Assembly: GCF_000003605.2 (NCBI RefSeq)
Contig: NW_003156444.1
Span: 1 to 14,623 of the forward strand
Direction: 5' to 3'
DNA: 14,623 nt
Origin: Saccoglossus kowalevskii
Lineage: Eukaryota > Hemichordata > Enteropneusta > Harrimaniidae
The notes beneath the pieces were generated by a model. It was not told the origin of the DNA. It saw only the letters and a list, made by a program, of their open reading frames with translations, and did no database searches. Of this stretch, positions 1 to 9,309 are shown piece after piece (the first letter of the stretch is position 1; each line of letters opens with the position of its first letter). Position numbers and translations under genes: made by a program.

Positions 1-50
1 CATGTTACTATGAAGCACTGTGACAATTACATGGTCGCATCAACCTCTAC
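1..50 (+). repeat. Partial first monomer, cut by the window edge
   Basis: From base 3 onward this reads as a normal monomer (tgttactatg, then gaagcactgtgacaatt). It has acatgg where most copies have acacgg, and it ends caacctctac. The first two bases (ca) do not match the gt expected just before tgttact. Either the previous unit is altered or a short deletion removed part of the catgcatcagtt block. The window ends too soon to decide. Confidence 0.7.
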
Positions 51-113
51 CATGCATCAGTTGTTACTATTAAACACTGTGAAAATTTCATGGTCGCGTC
101 AACCTATATATAC
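51..113 (+). repeat. Diverged 63-bp monomer with a TA expansion
   Basis: This is one of the most diverged full monomers in the window. It reads attaaacactgtg and gaaaatttcatgg, has gcgtc in place of gcatc, and gains 4 bp as cctatatatacc where related copies have cctctacc. The monomer after it opens catgtatcag rather than catgcatcag, so the atgcat site is lost. I found no second copy of this version. Private changes of this kind are expected where homogenisation is weak, such as near an array edge. Confidence 0.85.
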
Positions 114-172
114 CATGTATCAGTTGTTACTGTAAAGCACTGTGACAATTACATGGTCGCATAAACCTCTGT

Positions 173-232
173 CATGCATCAGTTGTTACTATGCAACACT
201 GTGACATGTTTTACAGTCGCATCACCCTCTGC
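173..232 (+). repeat. Type K monomer (60 bp), first copy
   Basis: Type K has gcaacac on the left and gacatgttttacag in the middle, where most monomers have gacaattacacgg. Further copies start at 8004 and 11386, and one lies near 2390. It is always followed by an L-type or L-derived monomer, so K-L is a linked pair inherited as a unit. Confidence 0.85.
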
Positions 233-291
233 CATGCATCAGTTGTTACTATGAAACACTGTGACAATTACACGGTCGCATCAACATAAGC
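233..291 (+). repeat. Type L monomer, first copy
   Basis: Type L has gaaacac on the left and ends caacataagc. The monomer after it opens catgcaccag rather than catgcatcag. It follows K here, near 2450, and at 8064. At 11446 the L position holds a shortened hybrid in which the cataag end has been replaced by caccctctgc. Confidence 0.85.
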
Positions 292-468
292 CATGCACCA
301 GTTGTTACTATGAAGCACAGTGACAATAACACGATCGCATCACCCTCTGCCATGCATCAGTTGTTACTATGAAGCACTGTGACAATTACACGGCCACATC
401 AACCTCTGCCATGCATCAGTTGTTACTATGAAGCAGTGTGACAATAACTCGGTCGCATCGCCCTATAC

Positions 469-526
469 CATGCATCAGTTGTTACTGTGAAGCTCTATGA
501 TAATTTAAAGTTACATCAACCTCTGC
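469..526 (+). repeat. Type F monomer (58 bp), first copy
   Basis: F is the most divergent recurring type. It reads gaagctctatgataattt and then aaagttacatc, so it lacks both usual CpGs and is AT-richer in the middle. Thirteen copies are spread through the window, each preceded by I and followed by G, which makes F the best marker for parsing the array. Its body is nearly invariant. The exceptions I saw are one aaattta version near 10710 and one catcatcc version near 14160. Confidence 0.93.
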
Positions 527-644
527 CACGCATCAGTTGTTAATATGAAGCTGTGTGACAATAACACGGTCGCATCAACCTCTACCATGCATCAGTTGTT
601 ACTACGAAACACTGTGACAATTGCACGGTCGCATCGCCCTATAC

Positions 645-709
645 CATGCATCAGTTGTTACTTGAAGCACTGTGACAATTAAATTTTACATGGTCGCATA
701 AACTTCTGC
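645..709 (+). repeat. Type E monomer (65 bp), first copy
   Basis: E lacks one base in ttacttgaag (ttactatgaag elsewhere) and carries a 7-base AT insertion giving caattaaattttacac. The monomer after it opens cacgcatcag. E is present in every block with a full cassette and is missing only from the 353-bp block 8. The copy at 1477-1541 has a different insert of the same length (caatgacatattacac) and ggttgc in place of ggtcgc. Confidence 0.92.
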
Positions 710-769
710 CACGCATCAGTTGTTACTATGCAACACTGTGACAATTGTTACAGTCGCATCACCCTCTGC
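710..769 (+). repeat. Type D monomer (60 bp), first copy
   Basis: D has gcaacac on the left, caattgttacag in the middle and caccctctgc at the end. It directly follows E in every full cassette. Blocks 5 and 9 each contain a second D-like copy with gaagcac instead of gcaacac, placed after M. D in blocks 7 and 11 alone has catcgcccTC-type ends (catcgccctctgcc), a private marker tying those two blocks together. Confidence 0.9.
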
Positions 770-836
770 CATGCATCAGTTGTTACTATGAAACACTGTG
801 ACAATTACACGGTCGCATCAAACTATTCTATGCACC

Positions 837-865
837 AGTTGTTACTATGAAGCACTGTGACAATT
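837..865 (+). other. Potential RNA hairpin within the monomer (representative copy)
   Basis: The segment agttgttac at 837-845 can pair with gtgacaatt at 857-865 across an 11-base loop (tatgaagcact). That gives nine base pairs, two of them G-U wobbles, so the stem would form only in a plus-strand transcript. As DNA the arms match at seven of nine positions. The same arms recur in most A, B, C, D, E, H, M and N monomers. They are weakened in I and G (one pair lost) and broken in F and K. No transcript is known from this sequence. Confidence 0.45.
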
Positions 866-1359
866 ACACGGTCGCATCAACCTCTGCCATGCATCAGTTG
901 TTACTGTGAAGCACTGTGACATTTACACGGTCGCATCAAACTCTGCCATGCATCAGTTGTTACTATGAAGCACTGTGACAATTACACGGTAGCATCAAAC
1001 TCTGCCATGCATCAGTTGTTACTGTGAAGCACTGTGACAATTTCACAGTCGCATCAAACTATTCTATGCACCAGTTGTTACTATGAAGCACTGTGACAAT
1101 TACACGTTCACATCAACCTGTGCCATGCATCAGTTGTTACTATGCAACACTGTGACAATTTCACAGTCGCATCACCCTCTGCCATGCATCAGTTGTTACT
1201 ATGAAGCACTGTGAAAATTACACGGTCGCATCAAACTCTGCCATGCATTAGTTGTTACTATGAAGCACTGTGACAATTACACAGTCGCATCACCCTCTGC
1301 CATGCATCAGTTGTTACTATGAAGCACTGTGACAATTACACGGTCACATCAACCTCTGC

Positions 1360-1418
1360 CATGCATCAGTTGTTACTATGAAGCAGTGTGACAATAACAC
1401 AGTCGCATCAACCTCTAC
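1360..1418 (+). repeat. Hybrid I/G monomer (F lost)
   Basis: The left side reads gaagcagtgtgacaataac as in I, and the right side ends gcatcaacctctacc as in G. A normal array would have I, F and G here, so two monomer lengths are missing and the join lies in the shared gtgtgacaataac. The next monomer is H with a 1-bp deletion (cagtgttagtagg). This is the only complete cassette in the window without an F monomer. Confidence 0.88.
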
Positions 1419-1837
1419 CATGCATCAGTGTTAGTAGGAAACACTGTGACAATTACACGGTCGCATCGCCCTATACCATGCATCAGTTGTTACTTGAAGC
1501 ACTGTGACAATGACATATTACACGGTTGCATAAACCTTTGCCACGCATCAGTTGTTAATATGCAACACTGTGACAATTGTTACAGTCGCATCACCCTCTG
1601 CCATGCATCAGTTGTTACTATGAAACACTGTGACAATTACACGGTCGCATCAAACTATTCCATGCACCAGTTGTTACTATGAAGCACTGTGACAATTACA
1701 CGGTCGCATCAACCTCTGCCATGCATCAGTTGTTACTGTGAAGCACTGTGACAATTACACGGTCGCATCAAACTCTGCCATGCATCAGTTGTTACTGTGA
1801 AGCACTGTGACAATTACACGTTCACATCAACCTCTGC

Positions 1838-2309
1838 CATGCATCAGTTGTTATTATGAAGCACTGTGACAATTACACGGTCGCATCAAACTCTGCCATG
1901 CATCAGTTGTTACTGTGAAGCACTGTGACAATTTCACAGTCGCATCACCCTCTGCCAGGCATCAGTTGTTACTATGAAGCACTGTGACAATTACACGGTC
2001 GCATCAAACTCTGCCATGCATTAGTTGTTACTATGAAGCACTGTGACAATTACACGTTCACATCAACCTCTGCCATGCATCAGTTGTTACTATGAAGCAC
2101 TGTGACAATTACACGGTCGCATCAAACTCTGCCATGCATCAGTTGTTACTGTGAAGCACTGTGACAATTTCACAGTCGCATCACCCTCTGCCATGCATCA
2201 GTTGTTACTATGAAGCACAGTGACAATTACACGGTCGCATCAAACTCTGCCATGCATTAGTTGTTACTATGAAGCACTGTGACGATTACACGTTCACATC
2301 AACCTCTGC
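1838..2309 (+). repeat. Local tandem duplication of four monomers (2 x 236 bp)
   Basis: The quartet A-M-A(ttag)-N at 1838-2073 is repeated at 2074-2309. The copies differ at a few bases: the first has ttattatg and ctgccaggcat, the second has gaagcacagtg and gacgattac. The second copy carries the variants shared with block 6, so the first is the extra one relative to that block. Confidence 0.85.
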
Positions 2310-2664
2310 CATGCATCAGTTGTTTCTGTGAAGCACTGTGACAATTACACGGTCACATAAAACTCTGTCATGCATCAGTTGTTACTATGCAACACTGTGA
2401 CATGTTTTACAGTCGCATCACCCTCTGCTATGCATCAGTTGTTACTATGAAACACTGTGACAATTACACGGTCGCATCAACATAAGCCATGCACCAGTTG
2501 TTACTATGAAGCACTGTGACAATAACACGGTCGCATCACCCTCTGCCATGCATCAGTTGTTACTATGAAGCACTGTGACAAATACACGGCCACATCAACT
2601 TCTGCCATGCATCAGTTGTTACTATGAAGCAGTGTGACAATAACGCGGTCGCATCGCCCTATAC

Positions 2665-3850
2665 CATGCATCAGTTGTTACTGTGAAGCTCTATGATAAT
2701 TTAAAGTTACATCAACCTCTGCCATGCATCAGTTGTTAATATGAAGCTGTGTGACAATAACACGGTCGCATCAACCTCTACCATGCATCAGTTGTTACTA
2801 CAAAACTCTGTGACAATTACACGGTCGCATCGCCCTATACCATGCATCAGTTGTTACTTGAAGCACTGTGACAATTAAATTTTACACGGTCGCATAAACT
2901 TCTGCCACGCATCAGTTGTTACTATGCAACACTGTGACAATTGTTACAGTCGCATCACCCTCTGCCATGCATCAGTTGTTACTATGAAACACTGTGACAA
3001 TTACACGGTCGCATCAAACTATTCTATGCACCAGTTGTTACTATGAAGCACTGTGACAATTACATGGTCGCATCAACCTCTGCCATGCATCAGTTGTTAC
3101 TATGAAGCACTGTGACGTTTACACGGTCGCATCACCCTCTGCCATGCATCAGTTGTTACTATGAAGCACTGTGACAATTACACGGTCGCATCAAACTATG
3201 CCATGCATCAGTTGTTACTATGAAGCACTGTGACAATTACACGTTCACATCAAACTGTGTCATGCATCAGTTGTTACTATGCAACACTGTGACAATTTCA
3301 CAGTCGCATCACCCTCTGCCATGCATCAGTTGTTACTATGAAGCACTGTGAAAATTACACGGTCGCATCAAACTCTGCCATGCATTAGTTGTTACTATGA
3401 AGCACCGTGACAATTACACGGTCGCATCACCCTCTGCCATGCATCAGTTGTTTCTATGAAGCACTGTGACAATTACACGGTCGCATCAAACTCTGCCATG
3501 CATCAGTTGTTACTATGATGCACTGTGACAATTACACGTTCACATCAAACTATTCTATGCACCAGTTGTTACTATGAAGCACTGTGACAATTACACGGTC
3601 GCATCAACCTCTGCCATGCATCAGTTGTTACTGTGAAGCACTGTGACAATTACACGGTCGCATCAAACTCTGCCATGCATCAGTTGTTACTATGAAGCAC
3701 TGTGACAATTACACGGTAGCATCAAACTCTGCCATGCATCAGTTGTTACTGTGAAGCACTGTGACAATTTCACAGTCGCATCACCCTCTGCCATGCATCA
3801 GTTGTTACTATGAAGCAGTGTGACATTAACGCGGTCGCATCGCCCTATAC
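2665..3850 (+). repeat. HOR block 2 (20 monomers, 1186 bp)
   Basis: Order: F G H E D C B O A N M A(ttag) O A N/C B A A(ggtagc) M I. It has the same order and length as block 3. I noted only about a dozen substitutions between the two. H carries the rare string caaaactctg, shared in this window only with block 7. The N/C monomer joins an N left side (gatgcac, acgttcacatc) to a C right side. The first seven monomers match block 7; from the eighth monomer (O) onward they match block 3 instead, so the block looks like a mosaic. Confidence 0.92.
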
Positions 3851-5036
3851 CATGCATCAGTTGTTACTGTGAAGCTCTATGATAATTTAAAGTTACATCA
3901 ACCTCTGCCATGCATCAGTTGTTAATATGAAGCTGTGTGACAATAACACGGTCGCATCAACCTCTACCATGCATCAGTTGTTACTATGAAACACTGTGAC
4001 AATTACACGGTCGCATCGCCCTATACCATGCATCAGTTGTTACTTGAAGCACTGTGACAATTAAATTTTACACGGTCGCATAAACTTCAGCCACGCATCA
4101 GTTGTTACTATGCAACACTGTGACAATTGTTACAGTCGCATCACCCTCTGCCATGCATCAGGTGTTACTATGAAACACTGTGACAATTACATGGTCGCAT
4201 CAAACTATTCTATGCACCAGTTGTTACTATGAAGCACTGTGACAATTACACGGTCGCATCAACCTCTGCCATGCATCACTTGTTACTATGAAGCACTGTG
4301 ACGTTTACACGGTCGCATCACCCTCTGCCATGCATCAGTTGTTACTATGAAGCACTGTGACAATTACACGGTCGCATCAAACTCTGCCATGCATCAGTTG
4401 TTACTATGAAGCACTGTGACAATTACACGTTCACATCAACCTGTGTCATGCATCAGTTGTTACTATGCAACACTGTGACAATTTCACAGTCGCATCACCC
4501 TCTGCCATGCATCAGTTGTTACTATGAAGCACTGTGAAAATTACACGGTCGCATCAAACTCTGCCATGCATTAGTTGTTACTATGAAGCACCGTGACAAT
4601 TACACGGTCGCATCACCCTCTGCCATGCATCAGTTGTTTCTATGAAGCACTGTGACAATTACACGGTCGCATCAAACTCTGCCATGCATCAGTTGTTACT
4701 ATGATGCACTGTGACAATTACACGTTCACATCAAACTATTCTATGCACCAGTTGTTACTATGAAGCACTGTGACAATTACACGGTCGCATCAACCTCTGC
4801 CATGCATCAGTTGTTACTGTGAAGCACTGTGACAATTACACGGTCGCATCAAACTCTGCCATGCATCAGTTGTTACTATGAAGCACTGTGACAATTACAC
4901 GGTAGCATCAAACTCTGCCATGCATCAGTTGTTAGTGTGAAGCACTGTGACAATTTCACAGTCGCATCACCCTCTGCCATGCATCAGTTGTTACTATGAA
5001 GCAGTGTGACAATAACGCGGTCGCATCGCCCTATAC
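3851..5036 (+). repeat. HOR block 3 (20 monomers, 1186 bp)
   Basis: It has the same 20-monomer order as block 2 and the same length to the base, so the pair is the clearest direct tandem HOR here. Private markers are cttcagcc in E and catcaggtg at the D-C boundary. Both also occur in block 4, which groups blocks 3 and 4. H reads ctatgaaacac, unlike the caaaactctg of block 2. Confidence 0.92.
4329..4387 (+). repeat. Representative monomer (type A, 59 bp)
   Basis: This copy matches the majority base at nearly every position I compared, so it can serve as a reference monomer. It starts at catgcatcag, has gaagcactgtgacaatt in the middle and ends caaactctgc. It carries two CpGs (in cggtcgc) and one atgcat site. 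Type B differs from it mainly by caacctctgc in place of caaactctgc. The choice of first base is arbitrary, because a tandem array has no natural start. Confidence 0.9.
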
Positions 5037-6161
5037 CATGCATCAGTTGTTACTGTGAAGCTCTATGATAATTTAAAGTTACATCAACCTCTGCCATGCA
5101 TCAGTTGTTAATATGAAGCTGTGTGACAATAACACGGTCGCATCAACCTCTACCATGCATCAGTTGTTACTATGAAACACTGTGACAATTACACGGTCGC
5201 ATCGCCCTATACCATGCATCAGTTGTTACTTGAAGCACTGTGACAATTAAATTTTACACGGTCGCATAAACTTCAGCCACGCATCAGTTGTTACTATGCA
5301 ACACTGTGACAATTGTTACAGTCGCATCACCCTCTGCCATGCATCAGGTGTTACTATGAAGCACTGTGACAATTACACGGTCGCATCAACCTCTGCCATG
5401 CATCAGTTGTTACTATGAAGCACTGTGACGTTTACACGGTCGCATCACCCTCTGCCATGCATCAGTTGTTACTATGAAGCACTGTGACAATTACACGGTC
5501 GCATCAAACTCTGCCATGCATCAGTTGTTACTATGAAGCACTGTGACAATTACACGTTCACATCAACCTGTGTCATGCATCAGTTGTTACTATGCAACAC
5601 TGTGACAATTTCACAGTCGCATCACCCTCTGCCATGCATCAGTTGTTACTATGAAGCACTGTGAAAATTACACGGTCGCATCAAACTCTGCCATGCATTA
5701 GTTGTTACTATGAAGCACCGTGACAATTACACGGTCGCATCACCCTCTGCCATGCATCAGTTGTTTCTATGAAGCACTGTGACAATTACACGGTCGCATC
5801 AACTCTGCCATGCATCAGTTGTTACTATGATGCACTGTGACATTACACGTTCACATCAAACTATTCTATGCACCAGTTGTTACTATGAAGCACTGTGACA
5901 ATTACACGGTCGCATCAACCTCTGCCATGCATCAGTTGTTACTATGAAGCACTGTGACAATTACACGGTCGCATCAAACTCTGCCATGCATCAGTTGTTA
6001 CTATGAAGCACTGTGACAAATACACGGTCGCATCAAACTCTGCCATGCATCAGTTGTTTCTATGAAGCACTGTGACAATTACACGGCCACATCAACCTCT
6101 GCCATGCATCAGTTGTTACTATGAAGCAGTGTGACAATAACGCGGTCGCATCGCCCTATAC
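5037..6161 (+). repeat. HOR block 4 (19 monomers, 1125 bp)
   Basis: The left two-thirds copies block 3, including cttcagcc and catcaggtg, but lacks monomer C: the ggtg-marked start runs straight into a B body at 5338-5396. Two single-base deletions occur near 5801 (catcaactctgcc) and 5842 (gacattacacg). The block is therefore 1186 - 59 - 2 bp. The right end (B A A J I, with tttctatgaag in J) matches the end of block 5 instead of block 3, so this block is a recombinant of two lineages. Confidence 0.9.
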
Positions 6162-7171
6162 CATGCATCAGTTGTTACTGTGAAGCTCTATGATAATTTA
6201 AAGTTACATCAACCTCTGCCATGCATCAGTTGTTAGTATGAAGCTGTGTGACAATAACACGGTCGCATCAACCTCTACCATGCATCAGTTGTTACTACGA
6301 AACACTGTGACAATTACACGGTCGCATCGCCCTATACCATGCATCAGTTCTTACTTGAAGCACTGTGACAATTAAATTTTACACGGTCGCATAAACTTCT
6401 GCCACGCCTCAGTTGTTACTATGCAACACTGTGACAATTGTTACAGTCGCATCACCCTCTGCCATGCATCAGTTGTTACTATGAAACACTGTGACAATTA
6501 CACGGTCGCATCAAACTATTCTATGCACCAGTTGTCACTATGAAGCACTGTGACAATTACACGGTCGCATCAACCTCTGCCATGCATCAGTTGTTACTGT
6601 GAAGCACTGTGACAATTACACGGTCGCATCAAACTCTGCCATGCATCAGTTGTTACTATGAAGCACTGTGACAATTACACGGTAGCATCAAACTCTGCCA
6701 TGCATCAGTTGTTACTGTGAAGCACTGTGACAATTTCACAGTCGCATCACCCTCTGCCATGCATCAGTTGTTACTATGAAGCACTGTGACAATTGTTACA
6801 GTCGCATCACCCTCTACCATGCATCAGTTGTTAATATGAAATACTGTGACAATTACACGGTCGCATCAAACTATTCTATGCACCAGTTGTTACTATGAAG
6901 CACTGTGACAATTACACGGTCGCATCAACCTCTGCCATGCATCAGTTGTTACTATGAAGCACTGTGACAATTACACGGTCGCATCAAACTCTGCCATGCA
7001 TCAGTTGTTACTATGAAGCACTGTGACAATTACACGGTCGCATCAAACTCTGCCATGCATCAGTTGTTTCTATGAAGCACTGTGACAATTACACGGCCAC
7101 ATCAACCTCTGCCATGCATCAGTTGTTACTATGAAGCAGTGTGACAATAACGCGGTCGCATCGCCCTATAC
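6162..7171 (+). repeat. HOR block 5 (17 monomers, 1010 bp)
   Basis: Order: F G H E D C B A A(ggtagc) M D' C' B A A J I. It has the same order and length as block 9, 3501 bp downstream. Shared markers are cagttcttactt at the H-E boundary, ttagtatg in G, a second D-like copy with gaagcac, and the odd C' copy reading ttaatatgaaatactg. I noted only a handful of differences, for example gccacgcctcag and gttgtcacta found only here. Confidence 0.92.
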
Positions 7172-8299
7172 CATGCATCAGTTGTTACTGTGAAGCTCTA
7201 TGATAATTTAAAGTTACATCAACCTCTGCCATGCATCAGTTGTTAGTATGAAGCTGTGTGACAATAACACGGTCGCATCAACCTCTACCATGCATCAGTT
7301 GTTACTACGAAACACTGTGACAATTACACGGTCGCATCGCCCTATACCATGCATCAGTTGTTACTTGAAGCACTGTGACAATTAAATTTTACACGGTCGC
7401 ATAAACTTCTGCCACGCATCAGTTGTTACTATGCAACACTGTGACAATTGTTACAGTCGCATCACCCTCTGCCATACATCAGTTGTTACTATGAAACACT
7501 GTGACAATTACACGGTCGCATCAAACTATTCTATGCACCAGTTGTTACTATGAAGCACTGTGACAATTACACGGTCGCATCAACCTCTGCCATGCATCAG
7601 TTGTTACTGTGAAGCACTGTGACAATTACACGGTCGCATCAAACTCTGCCATGCATCAGTTGTTACTGTGAAGCACTGTGACAATTACACGGTCACATCA
7701 ACCTCTGCCATGCATCAGTTGTTACTATGAAGCACTGTGACAATTACACGGTCGCATCAAACTCTGCCATGCATCAGTTGTTACTGTGAAGCACTGTGAC
7801 AATTTCACAGTCGCATCACCCTCTGCCATGCATCAGTTGTTACTATGAAGCACAGTGACAATTACACGGTCGCATCAAACTCTGCCATGCATTAGTTGTT
7901 ACTATGAAGCACTGTGACGATTACACGTTCACATCAACCTCTGCCATGCATCAGTTGTTTCTGTGAAGCACTGTGACAATTACACGGTCACATAAACCTC
8001 TGTCATGCATCAGTTGTTACTATGCAACACTGTGACATGTTTTACAGTCGCATCACCCTCTGCCATGCATCAGTTGTTACTATGAAACACTGTGACAATT
8101 ACACGGTCGCATCAACATAAGCCATGCACCAGTTGTTACTATGAAGCACTGTGACAATAACATGGTCGCATCACCCTCTGCCATGCATCAGTTGTTACTA
8201 TGAAGCACTGTGACAAATACACGGCCACATCAACTTCTGCCATGCATCAGTTGTTACTATGAAGCAGTGTGACAATAACGCGGTCGCATCGCCCTATAC
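7172..8299 (+). repeat. HOR block 6 (19 monomers, 1128 bp)
   Basis: Order: F G H E D C B A N A M A(ttag) N A K L X J I. The K-L-X-J-I tail is shared with blocks 0 and 1b and, shortened, with block 10. The length equals 19 x 59 + 7 (E +6, F -1, D +1, K +1). D is followed by catacatcag, which destroys the atgcat site there. Confidence 0.92.
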
Positions 8300-9309
8300 C
8301 ATGCATCAGTTGTTACTGTGAAGCTCTATGATAATTTAAAGTTACATCAACCTCTGCCATGCATCAGTTGTTAATATGAAGCTGTGTGACAATAACACGG
8401 TCGCATCAACCTCTACCATGCATCAGTTGTTACTACAAAACTCTGTGACAATTACACGGTCGCATCGCCCTATACCATGCATCAGTTGTTACTTGAAGCA
8501 CTGTGACAATTAAATTTTACACGGTCGCATAAACTTCTGCCACGCATCAGTTGTTACTATGCAACACTGTGACAATTGTTACAGTCGCATCGCCCTCTGC
8601 CATGCATCAGTTGTTACTATGAAACACTGTGACAATTACACGGTCGCATCAAACTATTCTATGCACCAGTTGTTACTATGAAGCACTGTGACAATTACAC
8701 GGTCGCATCAACCTCTGCCATGCATCAGTTGTTACTGTGAAGCACTGTGACAATTACACGGTCGCATCAAACTCTGCCATGCATCAGTTGTTACTGTGAA
8801 GCACTGTGACAATTACACGTTCACATCAACCTCTGCCATGCATCAGTTGTTACTATGAAGCACTGTGACAATTACACGGTCGCATCAAACTCTGCCATGC
8901 ATCAGTTGTTACTATGAAGCACTGTGACAATTACACATTCACATCAAGCTCTGCCATGCATCAGTTGTTACTATGCAACACTGTGACAATTACACGTTCA
9001 CATCAACCCTCTGCCATGCATCAGTTGTTACTGTGAAGCACTGTGACAATTACACGGTCGCATCAAACTCTGCCATGCATCAGTTGTTACTATGAAGCAC
9101 TGTGACAATTACACGTTCACATCAACCTGTGCCATGCATCAGTTGTTACTATGCAACACTGTGACAATTACACGGTCGCATCACCCTCTGCCATGCATCA
9201 GTTGTTTCTATGAAGCACTGTGACAATTACACGGCCACATCAACCTCTGCCATGCATCAGTTGTTACTATGAAGCAGTGTGACAATAACGCGGTCGCATC
9301 GCCCTATAC
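8300..9309 (+). repeat. HOR block 7 (17 monomers, 1010 bp)
   Basis: Order: F G H E D C B A N A N M-like/N A N M-like J I. It has the same length as blocks 5 and 9 but a different composition, so equal length alone does not show common origin here. H carries caaaactctg as in block 2, and D carries catcgccctctgcc as in block 11. The right half is a run of N-type copies, including acattcacatcaagc and a +1 copy reading catcaaccctctg. Confidence 0.9.

Larger units (their letters stand above)
1..468 (+). repeat. HOR block 0 (right part only)
   Basis: Monomer order: partial monomer, diverged 63-mer, A-like (catggtcgcataaacctctgtc), K, L, X, J, I. The run A-K-L-X-J-I is the same tail found at the ends of blocks 1b and 6, so this is the end of a block of that type. 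The I copy reads aataactcgg rather than the usual aataacgcgg, and X reads cacgatcgc, so this copy is somewhat older or less homogenised than the others. Confidence 0.85.
469..1359 (+). repeat. HOR block 1a (15 monomers, 891 bp)
   Basis: Order: F G H E D C B A A M/C N M A O J. The constant cassette F to B occupies 469-887. The second A carries ggtagc in place of ggtcgc, a marker shared with blocks 2, 3, 5 and 9. The tenth monomer has the left side of M (caatttcacag) and the right side of C (aaactattc, then tatgcaccag), so it is a hybrid. The block ends at a fused I/G monomer instead of a normal I-F pair. The length equals 15 x 59 + 6. Confidence 0.9.
1360..2664 (+). repeat. HOR block 1b (22 monomers, 1305 bp)
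   Basis: Order: I/G H E D C B A N A M A(ttag) N A M A(ttag) N A K L X J I. Apart from one extra A-M-A-N quartet (236 bp), it corresponds monomer for monomer to block 6. D to N at 1542-1837 aligns with 7413-7708. From 2074 onward it aligns with 7709 onward at a constant offset of 5635 bp. The length equals 22 x 59 + 7, which is explained by E, D, K and the 1-bp deletion in H. Confidence 0.9.

Noticed and set aside
1428-1682. Open reading frame of 84 codons on the plus strand
   Set aside because: It begins at a GTG inside the satellite and reads through the H, E, D and C monomers. It stays open only because the 1-bp deletion in H and the longer E and D copies shift the frame past the usual stops. 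The peptide is the repeat itself (HCDN and CHASVV recur), there is no ribosome-binding or promoter context, and equivalent frames in other blocks are closed.
2665-5036. Assembly artefact: duplicated 1186-bp block
   Set aside because: Blocks 2 and 3 have identical length but differ at about a dozen sites, including caaaactctg against tgaaacactg in H and cttctgcc against cttcagcc in E. A copied assembly error would be identical. Array length in such regions still needs read support.
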